Of a stretch of 64,000 nucleotides of DNA, positions 7,544 to 15,737 are shown in pieces. The DNA comes from Nocardia abscessus (GTDB taxonomy: Bacteria; Actinomycetota; Actinomycetes; Mycobacteriales; Mycobacteriaceae). Under the pieces are notes generated by a model. The model was not told where the DNA came from, did no database searches, and worked only from the letters and a program-made list of their open reading frames with translations. A program made the translations under genes and the position numbers. The stretch spans positions 124,001 to 188,000 of the forward strand of contig NZ_JADLQO010000003.1 in assembly GCF_015477775.1 (NCBI RefSeq), given 5' to 3'. Position 1 is the stretch's first letter. Each line of letters opens with the position of its first letter.

Positions 7544-8833
7544 ATGTCCATCACCGATTCGGCAGGTCCGGATCTGACCCTGTCGGGCCGCCCGGCCAGT
7601 TCTTCACTGCGGGACGTGCGGAATCTGTCGCGCAAAATGGTCGGCCACTTCATCGAGACCGTGGCGCACTGCCGGACGCTACCCGGTGAGGCGCTCAACG
7701 GCGACATCACCAACATCACCCGCCTGTGCCTGGAACTGGCCGTCAGCATGCTCGACGGCACCGACATCCCCGAGAAGACCCTTCTGCTGCGCAACGCCGC
7801 GGCGGGCTGGGCGCGGGAGGGCATCCCCATCGACACCATCCACCACGCCGTGCACGAGGGATTCAAGCTCGGCTTCGACCTGATCGTCGCTAACGCGACC
7901 GCCGCGGACTTCGACAGCCTCAAGGACATCAGCCGCCGCCTGCTGGAGATCCTGGACACCATCACCTCGACCGTCTCGCGGGCGTACGTGACCGAACTGC
8001 GTGCCGTGGTCGGCGAGCATCACACGGCCGCGCACACCCTTGCCTCGGCCCTGCTGGGCGGGCATCCCACCTTCACCATGGCGCGCGAATGCGGCATCCA
8101 GATCGCCGACTCGTATTCCGTTCTGGCACTCGCGATCCCGCCCCATCCGGACGAGCGCAATCCGCAACTCGACGGTGCGGTGGTGGCGCGGCGAAAGTTG
8201 CGCCGGGTGCAATCCGAACTGGCGACCCGCTGTGGTGATGCGGTGCTGTCGCTGCTCAGCGTCGACGGCGGCACCGTCTTGCTGCCGTCGGCGTCGCCGG
8301 AGGACAAGACCCTCGACGACCTGGTCGAGGGGCTCGGCCGCGCGGCGCAGGTGCCGATCGCCGCGACGGTGATCGCCGCGACGCCGGTCGAGGTGCCGAC
8401 GGCGGCCGACCGGGCGCACGAGTTGCTCGACATGGTGCAGCGGCTGCGCTGGACCCGCGGGCTGTTCCGATTCGACGACCTGGCGCTGGAATACCAGCTC
8501 ACCCGGCCGGGCCCCGGGCTGGAAACGCTGCGGACCCTGCTCGACCCGCTCGACGAGCACCCCGAACTGCTCGAAACGCTCAAACGCCACATCAGCACCA
8601 ATTTGAACCGCCAGCGCACCGCGCGGTCGCTGCACATTCACACCAACACCGTGGACTACCGGCTCAAGCGCATCGGACAGCTCACCGGATTCGACCCCGC
8701 CCAGGCCTCCGGGGTGTGGTATCTGCGCGCCGCGCTGGTGGCACGCAGCTACCGGGACTCCGAGGACGAAACGCCGGTCGGCAGGTGGGCAGGGGCGGCT
8801 GTGGCGTCCCCGGCGTCCCCGGCGTCCCCGTAG
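7544..8833 (+). CDS. PucR/CdaR-type transcriptional regulator
   Basis: A 429-residue regulator. The N-terminal helical domain (about 25-155) is the part shared with the divergent 125-residue protein. A central GGDEF-like/CdaR-type region follows (about 165-300). The C-terminal PucR helix-turn-helix spans about residues 345-385 (NRQRTARSLHIHTNTVDYRL, then RIGQLTGFDP). Members activate catabolic or stress genes; the ligand here is unknown. A GGGAGGGAAGGAG site precedes the ATG. The last codons lie in a threefold 9-bp repeat (Ala-Ser-Pro x3) and overlap the convergent gene by 85 bp, so the tail is probably recent and dispensable. Confidence 0.88.
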   Translation: MSITDSAGPDLTLSGRPASSSLRDVRNLSRKMVGHFIETVAHCRTLPGEALNGDITNITRLCLELAVSMLDGTDIPEKTLLLRNAAAGWAREGIPIDTIHHAVHEGFKLGFDLIVANATAADFDSLKDISRRLLEILDTITSTVSRAYVTELRAVVGEHHTAAHTLASALLGGHPTFTMARECGIQIADSYSVLALAIPPHPDERNPQLDGAVVARRKLRRVQSELATRCGDAVLSLLSVDGGTVLLPSASPEDKTLDDLVEGLGRAAQVPIAATVIAATPVEVPTAADRAHELLDMVQRLRWTRGLFRFDDLALEYQLTRPGPGLETLRTLLDPLDEHPELLETLKRHISTNLNRQRTARSLHIHTNTVDYRLKRIGQLTGFDPAQASGVWYLRAALVARSYRDSEDETPVGRWAGAAVASPASPASP

Positions 8834-9558
8834 CTCCGCCGCGCCTGGCCGGCGCCGAGCAACGCGTGGACCGTCTCGGGCGTCCATCGGCGGTCGGCGC
8901 CGGGACGGGTGGCGAGGTAGCCCGCGGTCGCCCGGAGCGACCAGCCGTGCGCCGTGCGCAGGCCCGCCGCCAGATGGCGCAGGTAGGCGGCGGCGGGCGG
9001 ATTGCCGGGCACGTCGCGATAGCGCCAGGGCGCGGTGAAGGTGAGCACAGGGTGCCCCTCGTGGGCGCCCGCGCAGACCAGGGTTTCGTACCGTCCTGGA
9101 CCGAGCGTTGTCGCGCCCGCCTCGGTGACCTCGGTCAGGTTCACCTCGGTGCCCGGGGCGCGGTACATCTCCTGCGCGACGATGTCGGAGAACTGCGCGG
9201 CCGTGAGCAGATGGGCGTGCACAGCGATCTCGCCCGGACAGCCCGGGTCGTAGAAGGCCCGGCCGCCGGTCCAGGTCAGCGATTCGGTCGCGAAATACAG
9301 CACGCCGGACAGCCGGAGCGGGATCGAGCGGATCGGGTCTGCGGGGTCCCGGCAGCCGGGCAAGACGAGTGATCCCCCTTCGGGCCTGCCGCCACGAAGG
9401 TAGGTGCGCAGCCTGGCCAGGCTCATGTTCGAGCCGTACGCGGCGTACCAGACCAGATCCGTGCGCCCGCGCAAGTCGTGCCGGTCCGCGGCCGGATCCG
9501 CTCGCGGTGCCGCCGCAGCGGCTGTGCCGTCGGGGTGCCACGCCGTCATGGCATCCAT
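8749..9558 (-). CDS. GGCT-like (gamma-glutamylcyclotransferase fold) protein
   Basis: A 269-residue protein with the gamma-glutamylcyclotransferase-like opening [18 protein letters not shown], where Y-G-S-N forms the substrate loop. It continues with [21 protein letters not shown], a substrate-pocket strand of long actinobacterial members. Related proteins have been mislabelled histone deacetylase. The start at 9558 was chosen over 9549 because it is the first ATG after the intergenic palindrome; the ribosome-binding site is weak for both. The last 85 bp overlap the end of the convergent PucR-type gene, and the same 9-bp repeat gives Gly-Asp-Ala repeats in this frame. Confidence 0.7.
   Translation of the reverse strand: MDAMTAWHPDGTAAAAAPRADPAADRHDLRGRTDLVWYAAYGSNMSLARLRTYLRGGRPEGGSLVLPGCRDPADPIRSIPLRLSGVLYFATESLTWTGGRAFYDPGCPGEIAVHAHLLTAAQFSDIVAQEMYRAPGTEVNLTEVTEAGATTLGPGRYETLVCAGAHEGHPVLTFTAPWRYRDVPGNPPAAAYLRHLAAGLRTAHGWSLRATAGYLATRPGADRRWTPETVHALLGAGQARRSYGDAGDAGDATAAPAHLPTGVSSSESR
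8803..8829. repeat. three tandem copies of a 9-bp unit in overlapping gene ends
   Basis: GGCGTCCCC occurs three times head to tail. It is read as Ala-Ser-Pro repeats at the end of the PucR-type regulator on the plus strand and as Gly-Asp-Ala repeats near the end of the GGCT-like protein on the minus strand. Being a multiple of three, copy-number slippage keeps both frames. Confidence 0.9.
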
Positions 9559-9627
9559 TGTCGGCGTTTCCCGCAGCCGCGCACGCGGGCGTCGGTGAGC
9601 GCGAGAATCAGGTCGACAGAAGGCGAC

Positions 9628-9652
9628 ATTGCGGAACAAAATCTTCCGCAAT
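9628..9652. promoter_or_regulatory. 25-bp operator-like inverted repeat before the epoxide hydrolase
   Basis: Perfect 9-bp arms (ATTGCGGAA at 9628-9636 and TTCCGCAAT at 9644-9652) with a 7-nt spacer. A third half-site, TTCCGCA, lies at 9666-9672 and overlaps the start codon of the epoxide hydrolase. The size and symmetry suit a TetR- or MarR-type repressor. It lies between two divergent genes and could control both; no regulator gene is adjacent. Confidence 0.65.
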
Positions 9653-9671
9653 AGTCGGAAGAGTGTTCCGC

Positions 9672-10838
9672 ATGACGAACACGAAGCAGATCCGGTCCTT
9701 CCGCATCGACATCGCTCAGGCCGAGCTCGATGAGTTGCGCGAGCGGCTCGGGCGGACGCGCTCGCCGCATGTCGTGCCCGGTACCGAGGCGGATTGGGAA
9801 AGGGGCATCACACCGCGATACCTGCGAGAACTGGTGACGTACTGGCGTGCGGAGTTCGATTGGCGGGCGCAGGAGGCGCGGCTGAACGCCTACGACCAGT
9901 TCACCACCGAGATCGACGGCCAGACCATCCACTTCTTCCATGTCCGCTCGCCCGAGCCGGAGGCGATCCCGCTGCTGATCACCCACGGCTATCCGGGCTC
10001 GGTGGCGGAGTTCCTCGATGTGATCGGCCCGCTGACCGACCCCCGCGCGCACGGCGGTGATCCGGCGGATGCGTTCCATGTGGTGATCCCGTCGTTGCCC
10101 GGGTTCGGGTTCTCCACGCCGCTGGCGTCGGCGGGGTGGGAGCTGGGGCGCACGACCGAGGCGTTCGCGGAGTTGATGAACAGGCTCGGCTATCCGAAGT
10201 TCGCGGCGCAGGGTGGCGACATCGGCGCGGGCGTCACCGGGCGCCTGGCCGCGACCCACCCCGAGCGGGTGATCGCGACCCATGTGAACAGCGACCAGGG
10301 CACGCTCGGCCTGGTGGGCGAGCAACTGCCGATCCCCGACGGGCTGACCGAGGACGAACTCGCCGCCATCGAGGCCGCCCGGCAACGGTGGGCCCAGCAG
10401 AAGGGATACCTGGTGCTGCAGACCACCCAGCCGAACGCGATCGCGGCCGCCCTGACCGATTCGCCGATCGCGCAACTCGGTTGGATCGCGGAGAAGTTCC
10501 AGCTGTGGACCAACTCGGCGTGCGCCGAAGGCGAAGCCGTGGATCGTGACCTGCTGCTGACCAACGTCAGCATCTACTGGTTCACCCGCAGCGGCGCGTC
10601 GGCGGCGCAATTCCTCTGGGAGACCGCGCATTCCGGCAAGGACTGGGTCGCGCCGTCGGCAGTGCCGCAGGGGTGGGCCGTGTTCGACACGCATCCACTG
10701 ATGCGCCGGGTGATGGATCCGGATGGCCGCATCGAGCATTTCACCGAGTACGCCGAGGGTGGGCACTTCGCCGCGGCGGAGCAACCGGACCTGTTCGTCG
10801 CGGACGTGCGCAAGTTCTTCCGCGACTATCGCGGGTAG
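9672..10838 (+). CDS. epoxide hydrolase, EHN-domain alpha/beta-hydrolase
   Basis: A 388-residue hydrolase with the N-terminal epoxide-hydrolase domain ([20 protein letters not shown], with a WERG segment) followed by the alpha/beta-hydrolase core. HGYPGS supplies the oxyanion hole, D183 in QGGDIGAG is the expected nucleophile (the family often has GGDWG), and H365 in [11 protein letters not shown] is the general base. It should open epoxides to diols, probably in detoxification or aromatic/terpene metabolism. The ATG follows GGAAGAG. The start codon overlaps a half-site of the upstream inverted repeat, so expression is likely repressor-controlled. Confidence 0.88.
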   Translation: MTNTKQIRSFRIDIAQAELDELRERLGRTRSPHVVPGTEADWERGITPRYLRELVTYWRAEFDWRAQEARLNAYDQFTTEIDGQTIHFFHVRSPEPEAIPLLITHGYPGSVAEFLDVIGPLTDPRAHGGDPADAFHVVIPSLPGFGFSTPLASAGWELGRTTEAFAELMNRLGYPKFAAQGGDIGAGVTGRLAATHPERVIATHVNSDQGTLGLVGEQLPIPDGLTEDELAAIEAARQRWAQQKGYLVLQTTQPNAIAAALTDSPIAQLGWIAEKFQLWTNSACAEGEAVDRDLLLTNVSIYWFTRSGASAAQFLWETAHSGKDWVAPSAVPQGWAVFDTHPLMRRVMDPDGRIEHFTEYAEGGHFAAAEQPDLFVADVRKFFRDYRG

Positions 10839-10843
10839 CGGTA

Positions 10844-10867
10844 GCGCGGGCGCGTCGCCGCCCGCGC
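10844..10867 (+). terminator. GC-rich hairpin after the epoxide hydrolase
   Basis: A 9-bp perfect stem (GCGCGGGCG with CGCCCGCGC) and 6-nt loop start 6 nt after the stop codon. There is no T-tract. Confidence 0.6.
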
Positions 10868-10952
10868 CCCGACGGAGCTACGTTCGGAGGCGTAGTAGCG
10901 AACCGTTCCCCAGTCGGATGCCCCCGCCGGTGCGCGGGCCTACCGTTTCCGT

Positions 10953-11339
10953 ATGACGTGGAACGAGATGAGCCAGAGCAAGTTCGTCCTGCTGACCACC
11001 TTCAAGAAGGACGGAACGCCGGTCGGCACACCTGTGTGGGTGGCTCCCGACGGTGACCGGATCGTCGTCTGGACCAATCCGAAGACCTGGAAGGTCAAGC
11101 GGATCCGCCGCAATCCGGAGGTCACGCTGCAGGTGTGCGACGGGCGCGGTCGCCCGGCCTCGGAGGAGGTCTTGCCGGGTAGCGCGCGCATCCTCGACGC
11201 GGACGGCACGCAGCGCGTGCGCGACGTGGTCGCGGACAAATACGGCGTCATCGGCAAGCTCGCCATTCGCGGGCACAAGCTGTTGCGTGGCGCCGACGCG
11301 TCCGTCGGTATCGCGATCGCTCCGAAGCCGGCGCCCTAG
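10953..11339 (+). CDS. PPOX-class F420/flavin-dependent oxidoreductase, paralogue 1
   Basis: A 128-residue single-domain split-barrel protein of the PPOX class that in actinobacteria uses F420H2 or a flavin. It reads KFVLLTTFKKDGTPVGTPVW, then strand VVWTNPKTWKVKRIRRNPEV and the C-terminal region KYGVIGKLAIRG. The second paralogue at 13956 is alike over the full length. TACCGT at 10941-10946 is exactly 6 nt before the ATG, pointing to a leaderless transcript. The substrate is unknown. Its stop overlaps that of the convergent XRE gene by 4 bp. Confidence 0.85.
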   Translation: MTWNEMSQSKFVLLTTFKKDGTPVGTPVWVAPDGDRIVVWTNPKTWKVKRIRRNPEVTLQVCDGRGRPASEEVLPGSARILDADGTQRVRDVVADKYGVIGKLAIRGHKLLRGADASVGIAIAPKPAP

Positions 11340-11599
11340 GCCGATTCGGCCAGGCCCGCGGAGCGCCAGATGTCCGCGAGGTCATCGAGCGGGACCGAGA
11401 GCGCCTGGCCCAGCGCGACCACCGTGCCGAAGGCGGGGGAGGGCAACCGGCCGGTCTCGATCTTGCGCAGCGTTTCCGGTGAGATCCCGGCCGCCAAGGC
11501 GACGTCGGCGAGTTCGCGGTCGGCGCGGGCGGCGCGCAGGGCGGCGCCGAGGCGGCGCCCTGCTTCGATCTGCGCGGGAGTCAACGGGAGGCGGACCAT
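11336..11599 (-). CDS. XRE-family helix-turn-helix regulator
   Basis: An 87-residue protein that is essentially one XRE helix-turn-helix (ELADVALAAGISPETLRKIE as the DNA-binding unit, then TVVALGQALSVPLDDLADIW). The ATG at 11599-11597 is 6 nt downstream of a TAGCCT -10 (11611-11606), so it is probably leaderless. Three palindromes related to GGTAT-N4-ATACC fill the gap to the divergent methionine aminopeptidase gene, the first next to this -10. Autorepression and control of the neighbour are therefore likely, though inferred. No toxin partner is adjacent. Confidence 0.85.
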   Translation of the reverse strand: MVRLPLTPAQIEAGRRLGAALRAARADRELADVALAAGISPETLRKIETGRLPSPAFGTVVALGQALSVPLDDLADIWRSAGLAESA

Positions 11600-11615
11600 G
11601 CGCCCAGGCTACGGC

Positions 11616-11687
11616 CGGTATTTAAATACCGCAACCGGCTCGATTGGTATTAAAATACCAATGCGGCTATCGTGGTATAAAAATACC
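11616..11687. promoter_or_regulatory. three evenly spaced GGTAT-N4-ATACC operators
   Basis: Three palindromes lie between the divergent XRE and methionine aminopeptidase genes: CGGTATTTAAATACCG (11616-11631, perfect), an ATTGGTAT/ATACCAAT pair around TAAA (11643-11662) and GGTAT-AAAA-ATACC (11674-11687). Their centres are 29 and 28 bp apart, under three helical turns, so bound dimers would lie on nearly the same DNA face. The cores are AT-rich in a GC-rich genome and may also contain -10 elements for the aminopeptidase gene. Confidence 0.8.
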
Positions 11688-11704
11688 GGCGCACTGGAGG
11701 ATCG

Positions 11705-12469
11705 ATGGTCGAGTTGAAGAGCCCCGCGGAGATCGCGCGGATGCGAGTGGCGGGGCGCTTCGTCGCCGGCGTGCTCGCCGAATTGCGCGAGCGCGCCCGC
11801 GTGGGGGTGAACCTGCTCGAGCTGGAAGCGCATGTCCGGGAGCGCATCCGTGAACGCGGCGCGCAGTCCTGCTACTGGGACTACTCACCCTCTTTCGGGC
11901 GCGGGCCCTTCCGCAACACGGTCTGCCTCTCGGTGAACGACGCTGTACTGCACGGACTTCCGTTCGATTACGCGCTGCGCGACGGTGACGTGCTGAGCAT
12001 GGACCTCGCGGTCGGAATCGAGGGCTGGGTCGCGGATTCGGCGACCACGGTCGTGGTCGGCTCCGCCGCCGCCGAGGACGTGCGGCTGGTGCGAGCCACC
12101 GAGGAGGCGCTGGCCGCGGCGATCGCGGTCGCGGTGCCGGGCAACCACATCGGCGACATCTCCGCCGCCATCGCCGCGGTGGCACGCGAGTACGGCTATC
12201 CGGTGAACACCGAATTCGGCGGTCACGGCCTGGGCCGCACCATGCACGAGGACCCGCACGTGCCCAACACGGGCCGCCCGGGGCGGGGGTATCGGCTGCG
12301 GCCCGGCCTCACCATCGCGATCGAGCCCTGGTTCGCGCGCGGCACCGACCGCATCGTCACCGACCCCGACGGCTGGACCATCCGCTCGGCGGACGGCTCA
12401 CGCACGGCCCACTCCGAACACACCGTCGCGATCACGCCGGACGGCCCGGAGGTTTTGACCGCGGCGTGA
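11705..12469 (+). CDS. map: type I methionine aminopeptidase
   Basis: A 254-residue complete methionine aminopeptidase, removing the initiator Met from new proteins. All expected residues are visible: metal ligands D100, D111, H174 (GGHGLGRTMHEDP), E207 (AIEPW) and E238 (HSEHT), and substrate-contacting H83 and H181. The length suits the form without an N-terminal SH3-binding extension. GGAGG lies just before the ATG. It is not beside secY/adk, the usual ribosomal-cluster place of map, so it is probably an additional copy. The promoter carries three palindromes shared with the XRE regulator, which implies conditional expression. Confidence 0.92.
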   Translation: MVELKSPAEIARMRVAGRFVAGVLAELRERARVGVNLLELEAHVRERIRERGAQSCYWDYSPSFGRGPFRNTVCLSVNDAVLHGLPFDYALRDGDVLSMDLAVGIEGWVADSATTVVVGSAAAEDVRLVRATEEALAAAIAVAVPGNHIGDISAAIAAVAREYGYPVNTEFGGHGLGRTMHEDPHVPNTGRPGRGYRLRPGLTIAIEPWFARGTDRIVTDPDGWTIRSADGSRTAHSEHTVAITPDGPEVLTAA

Positions 12470-12487
12470 AGGCCGCGCCGAGCGGGT

Positions 12488-13204
12488 CTATTCGCCGGAC
12501 AGCCAGACGGTCAGGTCCTCGGAGGCGCGCAGCTCGTCGGCGACCGACGCGCGTTCCCCGGCGGACAGCCGCATCGCGCGCAGCTCGGTCCGGAACTGCT
12601 CGGCGCGGCCGGGGTCTTCGGTCGCGACGGCCAATTCGGCGAGCGCCGCGAGCGCCCTGGCCACCTCCAGCCGCGGCGCTTCGGCCCGGAACCGGCCCAG
12701 GCCGACCTCGAGCACGCGAAACGCGGCCTTGTCGTCGGTCTTGAAGTCGCGCAGGATGCGGGCGTTGTCGAGCACCTTGGCCAGTCCGTGCAGCTCCCTG
12801 GATCCGCCGTATTCCACTTTCGGGGGTTCGTCGCGCTGGATGTAGATCACCTGGTTACCCGCTGGATCGACGACGGTGAACCGGGACTGCCCCGGGCGGA
12901 AGCGGGTGATCCTGGGCAGGCCTTTCGCGGGGATCTTGCCGTAGCGGGCGCGTAGCGCCGCGGTGAAAGCCTGGTGCCTGCTCGCGACATCGTCGACCAT
13001 GACCAGGCAGCCGGTGCGTTCGGCGGGTATGTCGCCACCCTTCGGTGTCGGCACGAAATGCAGGGCGCAGCCGTGATCCTCCACGGCGCCGTAGATGTAG
13101 GGACGGATCTGTTCGTGGGTCACCGCGTAGCCCAGCGTCTTGTAGAAATCCAGCGTGCCGGCCAGATCTTCGGTCCAGAGCTGCGGTACCGCCGTGTCGG
13201 CCAT
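12488..13204 (-). CDS. VOC-superfamily protein with helical C-terminal extension
   Basis: A 238-residue protein. Residues 1-125 form a glyoxalase/bleomycin-resistance-like (VOC) domain: AVPQLWTEDLAGTLDFYKTL, G-C-A-L-H-F, and RFTVVDPAGNQVIYIQR at the end. The remaining 110 residues are helical (LAKVLDNARILRDFKTDDKA, then ALAALAELAVATEDPGRAEQ) and match no domain I know. GGGAGG precedes the ATG. It is divergent from a PadR regulator whose likely operators lie in the shared gap. A drug- or aldehyde-binding role is typical of the fold but unproven here. Confidence 0.75.
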   Translation of the reverse strand: MADTAVPQLWTEDLAGTLDFYKTLGYAVTHEQIRPYIYGAVEDHGCALHFVPTPKGGDIPAERTGCLVMVDDVASRHQAFTAALRARYGKIPAKGLPRITRFRPGQSRFTVVDPAGNQVIYIQRDEPPKVEYGGSRELHGLAKVLDNARILRDFKTDDKAAFRVLEVGLGRFRAEAPRLEVARALAALAELAVATEDPGRAEQFRTELRAMRLSAGERASVADELRASEDLTVWLSGE

Positions 13205-13226
13205 TCAACCTCCCGATTGCCTGCGG

Positions 13227-13284
13227 TAGTCAATTTTGACTAGCTAAGGGTAGGGCGGTTCCGCCCCGGAAGTCAAACTTGACT
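13227..13284. promoter_or_regulatory. two AGTCAA-N2-TTGACT operators, PadR/VOC divergent promoter
   Basis: TAGTCAA-TT-TTGACTA (13227-13242, perfect) and AGTCAA-AC-TTGACT (13271-13284) are 43 bp apart centre to centre, about four helical turns. They lie between the VOC gene and the PadR gene and are the obvious binding sites for the PadR protein. Confidence 0.75.
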
Positions 13285-13314
13285 ACCATGCCATCCGGAG
13301 CGAAAGGAGTCGCC

Positions 13315-13863
13315 ATGTCCGTGGTGCGCCTACTGGTGCTGGGGGTGATGCGCCTGCGTCAGCCCGTGCACGGCTATGCCGTGCGACAGGAGTTGCTGTC
13401 CTGGCGCGCCGAGACCTGGACGAACGTCAAACCCGGCTCGATCTACCACGCCCTCAAGCAGCTGACGCGCGAAGGAAAGCTGAGCGCCTTCGCCACGCAG
13501 AACAGCGACCAGGGGCCGGGGCGCACCCTGTTCGAGCTGACCGAGGCCGGCGAGGCCGAGTTCCGCAGGCTCATGGACGAGGCACTGGTCAGCATCGACA
13601 TGGAGGAACTGGGCGCGGGCATCGCTTTCATGGACGCGTTGCCCCGGTCACACGTCATCGCGAAGCTGCGCGAACAGCGCCGCCGCAGCGAGGAGGTGCG
13701 CGCCGACCTGCTGGCCATGATCTCGAACTTCCCAGGGCGATACGAGGCGCCGCACGCCACCGATCTGCTGGAGTTGTGGAGCGGCGTGTTCGACAACCTG
13801 TCGAAATGGACCGAGGGCGTGCTGGCGCGCCTGGAGGCGGGCGAATACCGCATGCCGGAGTAG
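13315..13863 (+). CDS. PadR-family transcriptional regulator
   Basis: A 182-residue PadR regulator. The winged helix is at residues 1-85 (LLVLGVMRLRQPVHGYAVRQ, then VKPGSIYHALKQLTREGKL and the R-T-L-F-E-L-T-E-A-G wing). A C-terminal helical dimerisation domain follows (VIAKLREQRRRSEEVRADLL). AAAGGAG precedes the ATG at 13315; an in-frame ATG 12 codons upstream has no such site. It is divergent from the VOC protein, with two matching palindromes between, so it probably represses both genes. Confidence 0.88.
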   Translation: MSVVRLLVLGVMRLRQPVHGYAVRQELLSWRAETWTNVKPGSIYHALKQLTREGKLSAFATQNSDQGPGRTLFELTEAGEAEFRRLMDEALVSIDMEELGAGIAFMDALPRSHVIAKLREQRRRSEEVRADLLAMISNFPGRYEAPHATDLLELWSGVFDNLSKWTEGVLARLEAGEYRMPE

Positions 13864-13955
13864 GTCGGCGGCGAGCCGCCGTCGACCTCGGTCCGTGAGC
13901 CGGCTCGCTTCCCCGCGCCGGCTGCGCGCGCCGGGACGCGGGATACGCTGCCCGC

Positions 13956-14339
13956 ATGACGAATTCGCTGGACGCCGTCGCGAAGGCCGACTACGTGCTG
14001 CTGACCACCTTCCGCAAGGACGGAACACCCGTCGGCACCGCGGTGTGGGCGGTCGCCGAGAACGGCAAACTGTACGTCTGGACCGTGACCGACAGCTGGA
14101 AGGTCAAGCGCCTGCGGCGCAATCCGGCGGTCACTGTGCAGCCGTGCAGCGCGACCGGCAAGCCGCACGGTACGGCGATCGAGGGGACCGGGCGGATTCT
14201 CGACGCGGAGGGCACCGAACGGGTGCGCAAGCTGCTGCGGCGCAAGTACCGGCTCACCGGTCCGCTGGTCATCCTCGGCAGCAACCTGCGGCGCGGCAAG
14301 GCCGGGACCATCGGCATCGAGATCACCCCGGCCGCCTGA
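13956..14339 (+). CDS. PPOX-class F420/flavin-dependent oxidoreductase, paralogue 2
   Basis: A 127-residue protein alike over its full length to the 10953 gene product: KADYVLLTTFRKDGTPVGTA, then VWTVTDSWKVKRLRRNPAV and KYRLTGPLVILGSNLRRGK. It is a split-barrel PPOX-class oxidoreductase of unknown substrate. TACGCT at 13944-13949 lies 6 nt before the ATG, the same leaderless arrangement as its paralogue. The pair, 3 kb apart, probably arose by local duplication. Confidence 0.85.
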   Translation: MTNSLDAVAKADYVLLTTFRKDGTPVGTAVWAVAENGKLYVWTVTDSWKVKRLRRNPAVTVQPCSATGKPHGTAIEGTGRILDAEGTERVRKLLRRKYRLTGPLVILGSNLRRGKAGTIGIEITPAA

Positions 14340-14348
14340 CTCCCGGCG

Positions 14349-15737
14349 TCAGGTCGCCTGGCTGACCGACGACATGTGGAAGTCGGGAATCCGCAGGGGC
14401 GGCATGGCGGTCCGGGTGAACCAGTCCTTCCATTCGCGCGGCAGCGTGAGCTCGGTCGCGCCGGCCTCGCTCACCCGGCGCAGCAGGTCCAGCGGGCTCT
14501 CGTTGAACCGGAAGTTGTTCACCGCAGCGGTGACCTCGCCGTTCTCCACGAGATACACCCCATCCCTGGTGAGACCGGTCAGCAGCAGCGTCGCCGGATC
14601 GACCTCCCGGATGTACCACAGCGTGGTCAGCAGCAGACCGCGCTCGGTGCGGGCGATCATGTCGTCGATCGTGGCATCCGAACCACCGGTGAGCAGCAGG
14701 TTCTCCCCGGGAACCGTGGCGGGCGCGTCGAACTCCGCGGCCGTAGCGCGCGGATAGATCAGCGAGGAGATCACGCCCTCGTGCAGCCAGTCGACCCGCT
14801 CGGCGGGCAGGCCGTTGTCGAACACCGACATCGATTCCGACGACGCGGTCGCCGCCACGAACGGGCGGTACTCCAGCCCCGGGGCGTTCGGATCCGAGTA
14901 GAGCGTCAGCGGAATGTCGCTGAGGCGCTCACCGACCCTGGTCCCGCCCGCCCGTGCGAACGCCGTGTGGCCCTCCTGGGCGCCGCGGCCCTCCATCGAC
15001 CAGGCCAGGTAGATCATCAGGTCGGCCACGGTCGAGGGCGGCAGCAACGTTTCGTAGCGGCCCGCGGGCAGCTCGATCTTGCGTTTTGCCCAGTCCAGGC
15101 GGCGCGACAGGTCCGCGAGCAGGCCGGACACGTCGACGTCGGCGAAGTCGGCGGTACCGACCCCGACCCACGCGCTGGCCAGATCCGTGCCCTCGCCGCG
15201 CTTTCCGTTGATTTCCACCGATCCGGTGGGTTGCACGAAGCGGCGGCGGATACCGGTCGAAGTGCCCAGCCACGTGGTGTGCATCTGATGGTGGGCGAAA
15301 CCGTAGAGGCGGTCGGCGCTGTCGAACCCGGCGGCCAAGCCGTCGGCGAGATCGGTGAACACCTCGATGCCGGTGCCGACCGCAGCGGCGGCCCAGTCGT
15401 CGTCCACGGCGTCCGGCTCGAGCAGCGGCATCGCGTCTCGCGCGGGTTCGGCGCCGCGTGCCGCCGCTTCGCTCGCGCGCACGACCGCCTCGATATCGTC
15501 GGGATCGACGCTGGTCGAGGCGATCGTGCCGACGCGGGCGAGGGCGGGTCCCTCGCGGAACACCGAGATCACCGCCCAGTTCCGCGACACCGACGAGCCG
15601 TTGGTGGTCATGGAGTTCCCGGCCCAGCGCAGCGACGCCTCGTGCTCGTCGCGCACGACCACCATCGCCTCGTCGGCGCGGGAGAGCGCCAGCGCCCGCT
15701 CCACGGTCGCGCTCGCGGGAAACAGATCGTCACTCAC
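14349..15737 (-). CDS. TldE/PmbA-family metallopeptidase subunit
   Basis: A 462-residue PmbA/TldE homologue. With TldD, this family forms a heterodimeric protease that degrades unfolded peptides and matures some ribosomally made peptides (microcin B17, CcdA turnover). Recognisable are RYETLLPPSTVADLMIYLAW, LTLYSDPNAPGLEYRPF, the ENLLLTGGSDATIDDM region and the end LLLTGLTRDGVYLVENGEVT. It has no HExxxH, as expected for this subunit. The GTG start overlaps the tldD stop (GTGA, 15737-15734), so the pair is coupled. No peptide substrate gene is evident nearby. Confidence 0.9.
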   Translation of the reverse strand: MSDDLFPASATVERALALSRADEAMVVVRDEHEASLRWAGNSMTTNGSSVSRNWAVISVFREGPALARVGTIASTSVDPDDIEAVVRASEAAARGAEPARDAMPLLEPDAVDDDWAAAAVGTGIEVFTDLADGLAAGFDSADRLYGFAHHQMHTTWLGTSTGIRRRFVQPTGSVEINGKRGEGTDLASAWVGVGTADFADVDVSGLLADLSRRLDWAKRKIELPAGRYETLLPPSTVADLMIYLAWSMEGRGAQEGHTAFARAGGTRVGERLSDIPLTLYSDPNAPGLEYRPFVAATASSESMSVFDNGLPAERVDWLHEGVISSLIYPRATAAEFDAPATVPGENLLLTGGSDATIDDMIARTERGLLLTTLWYIREVDPATLLLTGLTRDGVYLVENGEVTAAVNNFRFNESPLDLLRRVSEAGATELTLPREWKDWFTRTAMPPLRIPDFHMSSVSQAT

